A DNA stretch of 16,481 nt. It comes from Rhodospirillaceae bacterium. GTDB lineage: Bacteria; Pseudomonadota; Alphaproteobacteria; UBA828. The stretch's first letter is position 1. Each line of letters begins with the position of its first letter. The notes under the pieces were generated by a model. It was not told where the DNA came from and did not search any database. It worked only from the letters and a program-made list of their open reading frames with translations. The position numbers were made by a program, and so were the translations under genes. This document shows positions 1 to 6,992 of the stretch, piece by piece. The stretch spans positions 1 to 16,481 of the forward strand of contig JAPPKP010000310.1 of NCBI GenBank assembly GCA_028819955.1, in the 5' to 3' direction.

Positions 1-24
1 GGGCATAAGCGCTAACTTGTTTAT
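1..24. repeat. IS left terminal inverted repeat
   Basis: These 24 bases are the exact reverse complement of 1324-1347. Identity stops after base 24. The transposase stop codon (TAA on the minus strand, 21-23) lies inside this repeat. Confidence 0.93.
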
Positions 25-1272
25 GGATCGAAACGGTCGATACGTTGGAGCTTTCGTTGTCTTGGCGGTTCGGAGAGCGCTTTGGCAATGTCATTCCACT
101 CATCGATCGTGCGGGCGAGGCTGAAGGCGGGTTCGATGGCTCTTCGGACCTGGTTGAGCGCAAACCGGAACTCGCGCCAGGGACTATGGGTCCTGTGGCG
201 GCGCCAGGTCGTATCCCCAGGGGGAAAGGGCGCGGGCATGACGGACCAGCTTGTCGGCCAGCAGCGCCACGAGGAGTTTTCCGTAGAGCCAGGCGCGGGC
301 GCTTTCGTCGTCATGCTTGGGCAGGTGGCCCAACTGCGCCAGGGACTTGAGGCGTTTGAAGACCAGTTCGACCTGCCAGCGCAGGCGATACCATTCCAGA
401 ACCTCGCGGGCGCTGAACGCCTCTTCGCCGAACGTGGTGAAGACGATGACATAGTCCGCAAAGGCAAGCGTTTCAGGCTTGACCTCGCTTCCCTTGCGCT
501 GGGCCTCGCGGCGGGCCGTCTTGCGCGCCCGCGCGGCCGCTGCCGCCGATTTGCGAACCGCGCAGATGCGACCGCAGACCTTCCCCTCCCCGGCCGTCGC
601 CGCCGGCCACGACCCGACAGTCCCGGCCCTCTTCAGACGGGACACTGCCGCAAGCAGGTCGAAAGGCGCGCCGTCGAGGGTTCGAAGGAACAATCCTCCG
701 GTGTTCACCCGCACGGTAATGCGCCCGCCCGCCGCCGACACATGGCGAAGCCCCGCCGCCGTCGAATAGCCCCGGTCGGCCAGAATGTGATCGCCCTCGC
801 TGACCGGAAACCGCGCCAGATATTCCCCGCCGCCCACGCCCCGCGCCGGGGTCACCTCGAAAAAATCGCAACTCAGAGAAGACAGGCAAAGGCTGTAATG
901 CAACCGCCACAGCGAACCCGTCCGCCCGGGCTCGCGCACCGTGGTCGCATCGAACGCCCGCACCCGCAAACCGGGCTCCACCGCCAGACCCCGTTCGCGA
1001 AACAGCGCCACGCACAGGCCGTGCAGCCAGTTCGAGGACTTGCGAAGCCGCTTCAGAAGCGCCACGTCCGACAATTGCGCCAGGCCCGCCTTGCGCGCCC
1101 GCAACGCCGTCTCCCGCAGCGAGTGCCCGCAGCCCAGATGCAACAGCAGAACCCGAAGCACCGACTCCGCAGACTTGTCCTTGCGAAGACCCTTCAGCGC
1201 GCCGCTGGAACGACCCAACTCTTCCCAGCCCGGCGGAAGAAAAGAACGAAGGACCACCCAGTCCTCATCCAT
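21..1272 (-). pseudogene. IS4-family transposase, frameshifted near the C-terminus
   Basis: DDE transposase that would cut and rejoin the ends of the enclosing IS. The start is the ATG at 1272, preceded by GGAGG at good spacing; a TTG at 1296 in the same frame is less likely. Visible motifs are the first Asp in FDATT, the second in ADRGYS, and a perfect Y-x2-R-x3-E-x6-K signature in YRLRWQVELVFKRLK. This frame stops at TAG 184-186, just after SPWGYDLAPPQDP. The next frame (+1) continues without a break with the expected family C-terminus, containing HSPWREF, NQVRRAIEPAF and TIDEW, down to TAA at 21. The intact protein would be about 416 residues. The shift lies between roughly 184 and 250. 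It could be a true mutation, a base-calling error or, less likely, programmed frameshifting. The DDE residues lie upstream of the break. Confidence 0.82.
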
Positions 1273-1323
1273 CGCAAAGCCTCCGGACCCCGACAACCGG
1301 AAACCCTAAACAAAATGACAAAG

Positions 1324-1347
1324 ATAAACAAGTTAGCGCTTATGCCC
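1324..1347. repeat. IS right terminal inverted repeat
   Basis: Exact 24-bp inverted copy of the left tip. It is the transposase-proximal end, so a minus-strand promoter is expected here; TTGTTT on the minus strand is a possible -35, but no good -10 is seen. It also provides the TAA (1333-1335) that ends the interrupted repressor frame. Confidence 0.93.
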
Positions 1348-2037
1348 CCGAGGGGGGGGCTCATTTTGCAGCCGTTCCTTGAGGTCCGGGAAGCAGGCCC
1401 AGAACCGCACAAGCAGGTCTTCGCGGCCGCGCTCGTTGAGCTGCTCGAACGACTCCGCGATTGCGGTCACAACGTCGGACAGTCGACGATCGTTGGTTTG
1501 TGGTGCCGCGCGCAGCGCCGGGGCACCACGGCGCTCCAGGCGGTGACCCCGCTTCTCGCGACCCGGGGCGTCATAGGACCACGGGCCGACCAGCCACGCC
1601 ATGGCCTCGACGAAGCGCTCCGCAAACGCCTCGCGGCGCTCGGGCGGCCACTGCTCGTATTCCTGGGCCAGGCGCTTCAGCCGCCCTTGGATGTGGGCCG
1701 GGACGCCGTCCGAGGTTGCGTGGGGCCCCCACGCCGGACCGCCCCGCGGCAAGCCGATATACAACTCCAGGCCCAGCGCCTCGCAGAGGCCCGTGATCCT
1801 CGGCAGGGTCGGCTGCCCGCCTCGCCGCAAGCTTTGTATGGCCGCAGTGCTGGCGCGCCCCGTGGCCCTTAACCCTACCTCCGCCTGGTCGACGCCTTCC
1901 GCACTCGCGTCCCGCGCGCCGAGGCGACGATCTCCAACTGGATCTGCGGGCAGGCGCGGCTCTTCGCCCGGCTTCGGGCGAAGCGGCCCGTAACCGACGC
2001 GTCCTACGAGCGCGCCTTCCAATGGTTCTCCGACCAC
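1333..2037 (-). CDS. XRE-type phage repressor (c/cI-like), 3' end altered by IS, 5' end uncertain
   Basis: Probable prophage repressor. Recognisable homology runs from about 1917 down to about 1365. It begins with a helix-turn-helix segment (EGVDQAEVGLRATGR, then IQSLRRGG) followed by LCEALGLELYIG, a combination I associate with small phage repressors of alphaproteobacteria. A charged helical C-terminal part ends in ERGREDLLVRF and FPDLKERL. No S24 peptidase domain is seen. The last residues (after about LQNE) are encoded by a G8/C8 tract and by the IS repeat, so the native C-terminus is lost or changed. The only canonical starts in frame are GTG 2037 and TTG about 2024, and both lie inside the opposing HTH gene. 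The true N-terminus is therefore doubtful and the 2037 boundary is nominal. The gene diverges from the early operon, as a repressor should. Confidence 0.6.
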   Translation of the reverse strand: MVGEPLEGALVGRVGYGPLRPKPGEEPRLPADPVGDRRLGARDASAEGVDQAEVGLRATGRASTAAIQSLRRGGQPTLPRITGLCEALGLELYIGLPRGGPAWGPHATSDGVPAHIQGRLKRLAQEYEQWPPERREAFAERFVEAMAWLVGPWSYDAPGREKRGHRLERRGAPALRAAPQTNDRRLSDVVTAIAESFEQLNERGREDLLVRFWACFPDLKERLQNEPPPRGHKR

Positions 2038-2112
2038 TGGCCCGAGGACCTGGAGTGGCCCGCCGACACTCCCCGCCCCGCCCCCAACCCGGACCGGAAG
2101 GAGGCGGCGTGA
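1873..2112 (+). pseudogene. Ner/Cro-like small HTH regulator lacking a start codon
   Basis: An open frame starts after the TAA at 1870-1872 and ends at TGA 2110-2112. It reads LVDAFRTRVPRAEATISNW, then ICGQARLFARLR, then AFQWFSDHWPEDLEWPAD. The WFSDHWPxDLEWPAD ending is, to my recollection, a recurrent signature of a small DNA-binding protein at the head of Mu-like early regions in alphaproteobacteria. No ATG, GTG or TTG occurs in this frame upstream of the motif; CTG at 1885 is the only near-cognate codon. Its first 15 or so codons overlap the opposing repressor's HTH coding. It overlaps the next gene by one base (TGATG). The likely role is as an early-promoter regulator like Mu Ner. It is called a pseudogene because of the missing start; initiation at CTG cannot be excluded. 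Confidence 0.5.
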
Positions 2113-2363
2113 TGCACGCCGCGCGCCTCGATCGCTCGCCCCGCCTGCAGCGCGTCCATGCGCTGCTGAGCGACGGCGTCGAGCGCTCGACCCTCGACAT
2201 CTCGAGGCAGGCGAACGTGTGCGCCGTCAACAGCTGCATCGCAGAGCTTCGCGTCAACGGCGCCTGGATCGAGTGCCGGCAGATCGTGGACCCGGCCGAC
2301 GGCTCGCGCATCTTCAAGTACCGCATGATCGCCCCCTGCCCGCAGGCGGAGGCGGCGGCATGA
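2112..2363 (+). CDS. small helix-turn-helix (winged helix-like) phage protein
   Basis: 83-residue protein starting at ATG 2112. The start overlaps the upstream stop by one base and is preceded by a strong AAGGAGG. The pattern is an N-terminal helix (LQRVHALLSDG), an HTH-like stretch (TLDISRQANVCAVNSCIAEL) and a wing-like end (GAWIECRQIVDPADGSRIFKYRM). This resembles the small HTH proteins that many Mu-like and lambdoid phages use to sort a locus-specific regulatory task. It is the last credible gene before the 2364-2937 gap, so it probably belongs to a short first early transcript. The exact function is unknown. Confidence 0.7.
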   Translation: MHAARLDRSPRLQRVHALLSDGVERSTLDISRQANVCAVNSCIAELRVNGAWIECRQIVDPADGSRIFKYRMIAPCPQAEAAA

Positions 2364-2937
2364 CCGAATCCCTGGGCCGCCCCCTGGCGTTGAAGCCGGC
2401 GCCCGGCAAGCCCCGCCATTCCGCCCTGTCGGCTGGCGGGGAGGCGTCGGTGGAGCTGAGGGGCGGGCTGAGCAACGGCAGCGGATCCGTTGCGGCGAAC
2501 GCCGGCAGAACCAGGCGTGACGGCGGGGAGAGACCCGCACCCGAATTCCTGTGGCCCCAGGAGTGCCGCAACGCGGCTGAGGGCCTTATCGCAGAGAGCA
2601 GGCGGGGGCGACAATCCGGCCGCCCCCGACCTGGCGCAACCCGAATCCCGCTCCGCTCGGGCGCTGAACCGTCGCATGGCCGGCCGGGCCGTGCGCGCGG
2701 GGAGCCCGTGCGGGGCCGCTGGCGCTGGCGCCCCGCCGCCCTTCCGAGGGCTGCGGGGGGGGCAGCGCTCCTTGACCCGGCGAGGGGCGGCCGGATGAGA
2801 GCGAAAGCTCGATCTCCTTTAGGCTATGCCATCGTGTTGTCTCCCTGTGCTGGAGCGGCGGCGGCCGGTCACGCCGCCGCTCCCTTTTTTCCTCACCCGC
2901 GGGGGGGGGCGGTGAGTGACCTCGCCGGGGCTGCGGC
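2364..2937. other. 574-bp stretch without a convincing gene
   Basis: An ATG at 2360 overlaps the upstream stop (ATGA) and opens a frame to 2941 (193 residues). That frame crosses a strong terminator hairpin, is Arg/Ala/Gly-rich and matches nothing I recognise. Its first 70 or so codons (with ALKPAPGKPRHSALS and APEFLWPQECR) look more protein-like than the rest, so a short or broken gene at 2360-2590 is possible. The stretch also holds a G8 tract (2755-2762), the terminator at 2852-2890 and a G9 tract (2901-2909). A promoter for the transposition operon should lie between the terminator and 2938, but I could not identify one. Confidence 0.5.
2852..2890 (+). terminator. Rho-independent terminator
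   Basis: A perfect 12-bp GC stem (GGAGCGGCGGCG, 2852-2863, pairing with 2872-2883) closes an 8-base loop and is followed by C and six T. It stands between the immunity/HTH genes and the transposase operon. It would end the first early transcript or act as an attenuator for the genes downstream. Confidence 0.85.
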
Positions 2938-3669
2938 ATGACCGAGCCGGCCGATCTCCGCGTCTTGGATTGCGCCTCGGGCGAGGCGCCTGCCGCAACG
3001 GATCGCGAGGCCTGGATCGCCGCCGGCCGGGCGCTGGCAGAGGGCCGCTCCGAGGCCTCCTGGGAGTTCGCCGACTGGCTCGCCGCCGGCCACGCGGCCT
3101 GGGGCAGGGAGGCCCTTCGCAAGGCTACCGAGGCGACCGGCGCACCCCGTGGAAAAATTGTCAACTATCTGCGCGCGGCAAAGACTTATCCCCCGACTCG
3201 GCGCCGAGTCGGCCTGACATTTTCCCATCACCTCGAAGTCGCGTTCCTGCCCGAAGCGGATGGCGCGCGCATTCTCGACGCCGCCGAGGCCGGAGGCTGG
3301 TCGCACCGCGAGACCCGGAGCACTGCCCGCGAGGCCTCGCTCGAGGGCAAGAACGCCAGGCTCCGCCGCGAGAACGCCGAGCTCAAGCGGGCGCTCAAGG
3401 CGGCGAAGGCCGACCCGCGCGACACGGCCGCGCAGACGGCATCGCGCCTCGGCGCGACGCGGCGCCTGATCAAGGAGGAGATGGGGCGCGCGGCGGACCT
3501 GGTCGAAGAGGTCTTGAAGCCCGAGACCCTGGACGGCCTGCATGGCAACGCCAGGCGCGGGCTGGCCAGGAAGATCGTCGCGACGTGCACCGCGATCGTG
3601 GGCGACGTGGACCGGGCCAACGAGCGCATCGGCAGGGCCGTCGCCGAGATCGAGGACGACTCTTCGTGA
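2938..3669 (+). CDS. ParB/HTH-like DNA-binding protein upstream of transposase
   Basis: 243-residue protein whose order of segments suggests DNA binding. An N-terminal helical part has WEFADWLAAG. A middle segment reads GKIVNYLRAAKTYPP, then FSHHLEVAFLPEADG, then AEAGGWSHRETR, the pattern seen in ParB/KorB-like and related HTH proteins where SxSHH and GWS mark successive helices. A charged coiled coil follows around residues 135-165 (LRRENAELKRALKAAK), then a helical C-terminus. It overlaps the transposase start by four bases (GTGA), so the two are probably translationally coupled. Its position directly before MuA is typical of alphaproteobacterial Mu-like phages. A role in transposition or regulation is inferred. 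Confidence 0.72.
   Translation: MTEPADLRVLDCASGEAPAATDREAWIAAGRALAEGRSEASWEFADWLAAGHAAWGREALRKATEATGAPRGKIVNYLRAAKTYPPTRRRVGLTFSHHLEVAFLPEADGARILDAAEAGGWSHRETRSTAREASLEGKNARLRRENAELKRALKAAKADPRDTAAQTASRLGATRRLIKEEMGRAADLVEEVLKPETLDGLHGNARRGLARKIVATCTAIVGDVDRANERIGRAVAEIEDDSS
3193..3212. repeat. 20-bp perfect palindrome with two GANTC sites
   Basis: CCGACTCGGCGCCGAGTCGG is its own reverse complement and lies inside the ParB/HTH-like gene. Each arm contains a GANTC site (GACTC and GAGTC), the target of the alphaproteobacterial CcrM methylase. It could be an operator or an accident of coding (PPTRRRVG). Confidence 0.6.
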
Positions 3670-5492
3670 CCGCGATCCCCACCTGCGCCGACGTCGTCGT
3701 CGCGCGGGGCGCGGGCGGAGCGCACGATGCAGCGGCCGCGCAAGGGCCGAGCAACGGCGATGCACGGCCCTTGCAGGGGGAGGCTTGGGAACGCGCCACG
3801 GAGGCGCAGCGGGCGACCGCCGCAGCGCGGCTCGAGGCCGTGCGCCGCTCCAACGCGCTTTACGCCGAAGGCCATTCGCGCGCCGACGCCGATGCGCTTG
3901 CGGCGGCAGAGGCCGGGGTCTCCGCCTCGGCCCTGGGCGCCTGGCGCGGGAAGGTCGAGGGCTGGCCGCCCAGCATGGCTGGCGAGGCACTGATCGACAG
4001 GCCACGCTCCGGCAGGCCGGCCGGCAAATGGGCCAGCGCGGGCGCGCGGGTTCTCTGGCGGCTCTGGTGCAGCGACTACCTGCGCGAGGAAGCCCCGCCC
4101 GCCCCCGCCGTGCACCGGCGTCTTGGCGACGTGGCCGAGCAGCGGGGCTGGGAGTTGCCGCCGCTCGATGCCTTCCTTCGGCGCACCCAGCGCGACTTCA
4201 CCCGTGCCGAGATCGTCCGCGCCCGCGAGGGCGCGCTCGCGGCCATGAACCTGGCTCCCCACCAGACGCGCACCGTGGCCGGCCTCAAGCCGCTCGACAT
4301 CGTGAATGGCGACGGCCGACGCCACGATGTCCTGGTGACGCTCCCCTCCGGCAAGGAGGGGCGGCCCTGCGTCTGGGCCTGGCAGGACGTGCGCACGCGC
4401 AAGGTCCTCGCCTGGCGCGCCGGCGAGACCGAGAGCGCCGACCTGGTGCGGACCTCGCTGCACGAGGTCATCGTGGAATATGGCGTGCCCGGCCGGGTTC
4501 TCGTCGATTCCACTCGCGCCGCGTCGGCGAAGTGGGCAACGGGCGGCCAGCCCGGCCGCAAGCGCTGGCGCTCCACCGACGAGGAGCTGCCGGGCCTCCT
4601 CAAGATGCTGGATATCGGCTACTCCGCGACCAAGGTGGACAGCGATGCCGCCGGGCGGGGCAAGGGCCGGGGGCGGTCGAAGCCGGTCGAGCGCGCGTTC
4701 CTCGATCTCGCCAACCATATCGACACGCACCCGCTGCTCGCCGGCGCCTACACCGGCCGCTCGCCTTCCGACCGGCCGGAGACGCACCGCATGCGCGCGG
4801 TGCCGTGGGAAACCTTCATCGGCGTGGTCGCCCGCTGCGTGGCCGAGCACAACGCCCGAGAGGGGCGGCAGACGGAGGCGGCCGCCGGCCGGAGCTTCGA
4901 CCGGGTGTGGGACGAAGAGTATGCCGCTACGGTTGTGCGCAAGCTGGCGCCGTCGCAGGCGGCGATCCTGCTGCTCGCGGCAGAGCCCTCGACGATCGAC
5001 CGGTCCGGGTGCCTGCGCCTGAAGGCCGGGAAGGGCGCGCGCCTGCCCGCCAACCGCTACCACAATCCCGACCTGGTGGACCGTGTTGGCGAGCGCGTCA
5101 TCGCGCGCTTCGATCCCGAGGACCTGCACGGCACGGTCCACGTCTTCGACGCCAAGGGGCGCTACGTCTGCGCCGCCGACTGCATCGCGCCCGTGGGCTT
5201 CCGCGACACCGCCGCCGCCAAGGAGTGGGAAGCCGCCCGGCGCCGACATCGGCGCAGCGCCGAACAGGGCCTCGCGGCGCAGCGCGACATGGACGAGCTG
5301 CAGCACGCCATGGCGTCCCTGCCGGCGCCGACATCGGCTGAGGAGCCCGAGCCGGCAGCGATCCGGCTGGTGACGGGCGACGCCCTGCCGGCGGCCTCCG
5401 CCGGCGACGCGCCACGCGCATCCCGCCCGGCGCCCCCGACCCAAAGCAAGGCCCTGGCCGCCGCATCGCGGCTGTTCCTGGAGGAGGACTGA
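3666..5492 (+). CDS. MuA-type DDE transposase
   Basis: Catalyses strand cleavage and transfer of the phage ends during integration and replicative transposition. The start is GTG 3666, overlapping the upstream stop (GTGA), giving 608 residues against 663 in Mu A. The N-terminal part (about 1-120) holds HTH-like segments for end binding. The catalytic core shows Asp216 in VNGDGRRHD, Asp281 in VDSTRAASAKWATGG (compare the DNTRGAANKW motif of Mu A) and Glu342 in KPVERAF. Spacing is close to Mu A D269/D336/E392, so the active site looks intact. A beta-barrel region follows (DRVGERVIARFDPEDL, VHVFDAKGRYVC). The C-terminal tail, where Mu A contacts its ATPase, is Ala/Pro-rich and ends in a short helix. 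The MuB-like gene follows after two bases. Confidence 0.95.
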   Translation: MTAIPTCADVVVARGAGGAHDAAAAQGPSNGDARPLQGEAWERATEAQRATAAARLEAVRRSNALYAEGHSRADADALAAAEAGVSASALGAWRGKVEGWPPSMAGEALIDRPRSGRPAGKWASAGARVLWRLWCSDYLREEAPPAPAVHRRLGDVAEQRGWELPPLDAFLRRTQRDFTRAEIVRAREGALAAMNLAPHQTRTVAGLKPLDIVNGDGRRHDVLVTLPSGKEGRPCVWAWQDVRTRKVLAWRAGETESADLVRTSLHEVIVEYGVPGRVLVDSTRAASAKWATGGQPGRKRWRSTDEELPGLLKMLDIGYSATKVDSDAAGRGKGRGRSKPVERAFLDLANHIDTHPLLAGAYTGRSPSDRPETHRMRAVPWETFIGVVARCVAEHNAREGRQTEAAAGRSFDRVWDEEYAATVVRKLAPSQAAILLLAAEPSTIDRSGCLRLKAGKGARLPANRYHNPDLVDRVGERVIARFDPEDLHGTVHVFDAKGRYVCAADCIAPVGFRDTAAAKEWEAARRRHRRSAEQGLAAQRDMDELQHAMASLPAPTSAEEPEPAAIRLVTGDALPAASAGDAPRASRPAPPTQSKALAAASRLFLEED

Positions 5493-5494
5493 CC

Positions 5495-6469
5495 ATGGGA
5501 GACGTCACATCGTTCGAGCGGCCGCCGGAGGAGCGCGATCTGCGCGCCGCCTTCCAGGTCGAGATCGAGCAGGCGGGCCTCAGCATGACCCGCGCCGCCG
5601 AGCAGATCGGCCGCAGCGGCTCTGCCATCTCCCGCTGGCTCAACGGCACCTATAGCGGCAACGTCCCGGCGGTCGAGGCGGACGTCGAGCGCTGGCTCGC
5701 GACTCGCGCCGACGCCGCCAAGCGCTCGCTCGAGGGCGCCGGGCTCGACCGTCATTCCGAGACCGTCGCCTCCCGCCAGATCACCTCCGCGCTCGCCTAT
5801 GCCCAGGCCGCCGGCGATATCGTGGCGGTGATCGGGCGGCCCGGCCGGGGCAAGACGTGGGCCTCCGAGCGCTATTGCGCCGGGAAGTCGAACGCCTACT
5901 TCCTTTCCGTCTCCAGCGCCGTCTTCACCCTGCCGGGCCTGCTCTCGCTGGTGGGCCACACGATCGGCGCCGGGCGCCAGTTCCGGTCGGCGCTCGAGGC
6001 GGAGACCACCATCATCGAGCGCCTCAGCGACCGCAAGGCGCTGATCGTGGTGGACGAGGCCCACCACCTGCGCGACAAGCTGCTCGACGAGCTCCGCATC
6101 ATCCGCGACCGCGCTCACTGCGGTCTCGCTCTGGTCGCCGACGAGGCCATCCGCATGGCGCTCGCCCGTTGCCAGCAGGTGGACGGGCGCGTCGGCCTCA
6201 AGGTGAACCTCACTGCGCAGCCGGTGCAGGACATCGAACAGATCGCTGCCGCCGTGCTCGAGCGCTCGCCGGGCAAGGCCGAGCTCAAGACCCTGAACGC
6301 CGTCGGCCGGGGTCCCGGCGGCCTCCACGCATTGCGCCGGCTCCTGGGGCGCGCCTGGATGGTGGCGCAGGCGGCGGGCCGCGAGAAGATCGAGGCCTCC
6401 GATATCGCCGCAGCCGCCGACGAGAGCGTCGCGGCCGAGGAGGGCGCAGCGGCGGAGGCGGTCGCCTGA
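5495..6469 (+). CDS. MuB-type AAA+ target-selection ATPase
   Basis: 324-residue protein, close to Mu B (312). An N-terminal HTH (GLSMTRAAEQIGRSGSAISRWLNG, residues about 30-53) precedes an AAA+ domain. Walker A is GRPGRGKT (114-121) and Walker B is ALIVVDEAHH, with Asp187 and Glu188. The family binds target DNA as an ATP-dependent filament, delivers it to the transposase and gives target immunity. The start ATG lies two bases after the transposase stop, and GGAGGAGG in the end of that gene serves as ribosome binding site. The C-terminal helical region (KTLNAVGRGPGGLHALRRLL) matches the family's DNA-binding end. The tail is Ala/Glu-rich. Confidence 0.93.
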   Translation: MGDVTSFERPPEERDLRAAFQVEIEQAGLSMTRAAEQIGRSGSAISRWLNGTYSGNVPAVEADVERWLATRADAAKRSLEGAGLDRHSETVASRQITSALAYAQAAGDIVAVIGRPGRGKTWASERYCAGKSNAYFLSVSSAVFTLPGLLSLVGHTIGAGRQFRSALEAETTIIERLSDRKALIVVDEAHHLRDKLLDELRIIRDRAHCGLALVADEAIRMALARCQQVDGRVGLKVNLTAQPVQDIEQIAAAVLERSPGKAELKTLNAVGRGPGGLHALRRLLGRAWMVAQAAGREKIEASDIAAAADESVAAEEGAAAEAVA

Positions 6470-6744
6470 TGGGCGCCGAACCCCTGGCACCTATCGTGGA
6501 TGGGGCGACGCCGCTTGCGCAGAGCCGGATGACGCGCCTCTACGACGCCCTCTGCCACGCGCCCAGCGGCGGGCTCGAAACGCGCTCGCTTTCCGACCGG
6601 ACCGGCATCAGCCACCGAGAGGCGCACAGGCTCCTCGCCCGCATGGAGGGGGAGGGCCTTGTTTGGAGCTCACTCGAGTATCCACCCGTAGAGAGCTCTC
6701 GAACCGGCGTCGTCCGCATGTGGCGGCGCACGGGCGCCGCCTGA
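6469..6744 (+). CDS. small winged-helix DNA-binding protein
   Basis: 91-residue protein with a MarR/IclR-like winged-helix pattern. The helix MTRLYDALCHAPSGGL is followed by the HTH LSDRTGISHREAHRLLARME and the wing EGLVWSSLEYPP...TGVVRMWRR. It starts at an ATG overlapping the MuB stop by one base (TGATG), so it is probably translated by re-initiation. It ends with the same one-base overlap onto the next gene. A regulatory role in the early operon is likely; no specific partner can be named. Confidence 0.72.
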   Translation: MGAEPLAPIVDGATPLAQSRMTRLYDALCHAPSGGLETRSLSDRTGISHREAHRLLARMEGEGLVWSSLEYPPVESSRTGVVRMWRRTGAA

Positions 6745-6992
6745 TGCCCGCCGGGGGGGGCGACGACTTGCTGAGCGATCGGCTCGAATACCTCGGCCTA
6801 TGGCTCCGCGAGTTCGAGCACGACGGCGTGGAGCTGGCACCCGAGGCCGTCCAGGGCCTCGTGGCGATCCTGGCGCAGGCCACCCTCGACGCGGGCGCGC
6901 TGGAGCGCCAGGTCGTGCCCGGTGCCGCGCGCGTCGCTCGCGATACGCTGCCGGCGGGCGTCGTGCCGCTGCACCCGGAGACGCCGGCATGA
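6744..6992 (+). CDS. small acidic helical protein of unknown function
   Basis: 82 residues, starting at the ATG that overlaps the preceding stop (TGATG). I do not recognise a family. Residues about 10-50 form amphipathic helices (LSDRLEYLGLWLREFEHDGV, EAVQGLVAILAQAT). Codons 3-6 lie on a run of eight G (6753-6760), so a one-base change there would abolish the protein almost from its start. It overlaps the following GcrA-like gene by four bases (ATGA). Confidence 0.6.
   Translation: MPAGGGDDLLSDRLEYLGLWLREFEHDGVELAPEAVQGLVAILAQATLDAGALERQVVPGAARVARDTLPAGVVPLHPETPA
6753..6760. repeat. G8 tract in codons 3-6 of the 82-residue gene
   Basis: Eight consecutive G directly after the start region of the gene at 6744, followed by CGACGA. 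A slippage of one base would shift the frame at once. Confidence 0.9.

Larger units (their letters stand above)
1..1347 (-). mobile_element. IS4-family insertion sequence
   Basis: A complete-looking insertion sequence bounded by perfect 24-bp terminal inverted repeats, at 1-24 and 1324-1347. The outermost bases read GGGCATAAGC at each tip. A single minus-strand transposase frame fills almost the whole element. The transposase carries the YREK signature and DDE acids of the IS4 family, and the length fits that family. The window starts exactly at the left tip, so a target-site duplication cannot be checked. The right tip abuts phage DNA inside the 3' end of the repressor gene, whose stop codon is supplied by the right inverted repeat. 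The element probably landed in the prophage after integration. Confidence 0.9.

Noticed and set aside
1..1347. left end (attL) of the Mu-like phage
   Set aside because: The repeats at 1-24 and 1324-1347 belong to the IS, and the repressor gene continues up to the IS. The phage end must lie outside the window.
82..1872. 596-codon plus-strand open frame across the IS and repressor
   Set aside because: It is antisense to the clearly recognisable transposase and repressor. The translation is Arg/Pro/Gln-rich with no motif, and it is open only because of GC bias.
1885..1887. CTG as the start codon of the Ner-like gene
   Set aside because: CTG starts are rare and no Shine-Dalgarno precedes it. 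A lost 5' end explains the absence of any canonical start better, though it is not proven.
2360..2941. 193-codon frame with an ATGA-overlapping start
   Set aside because: It runs through the terminator hairpin and two G tracts and lacks recognisable motifs. At most its first third might be a gene, so it is described under the 2364-2937 region instead.
3228..5444. 738-codon minus-strand open frame
   Set aside because: It lies opposite the MuA-type transposase and its upstream gene, both with intact motifs. It is a GC-bias shadow.
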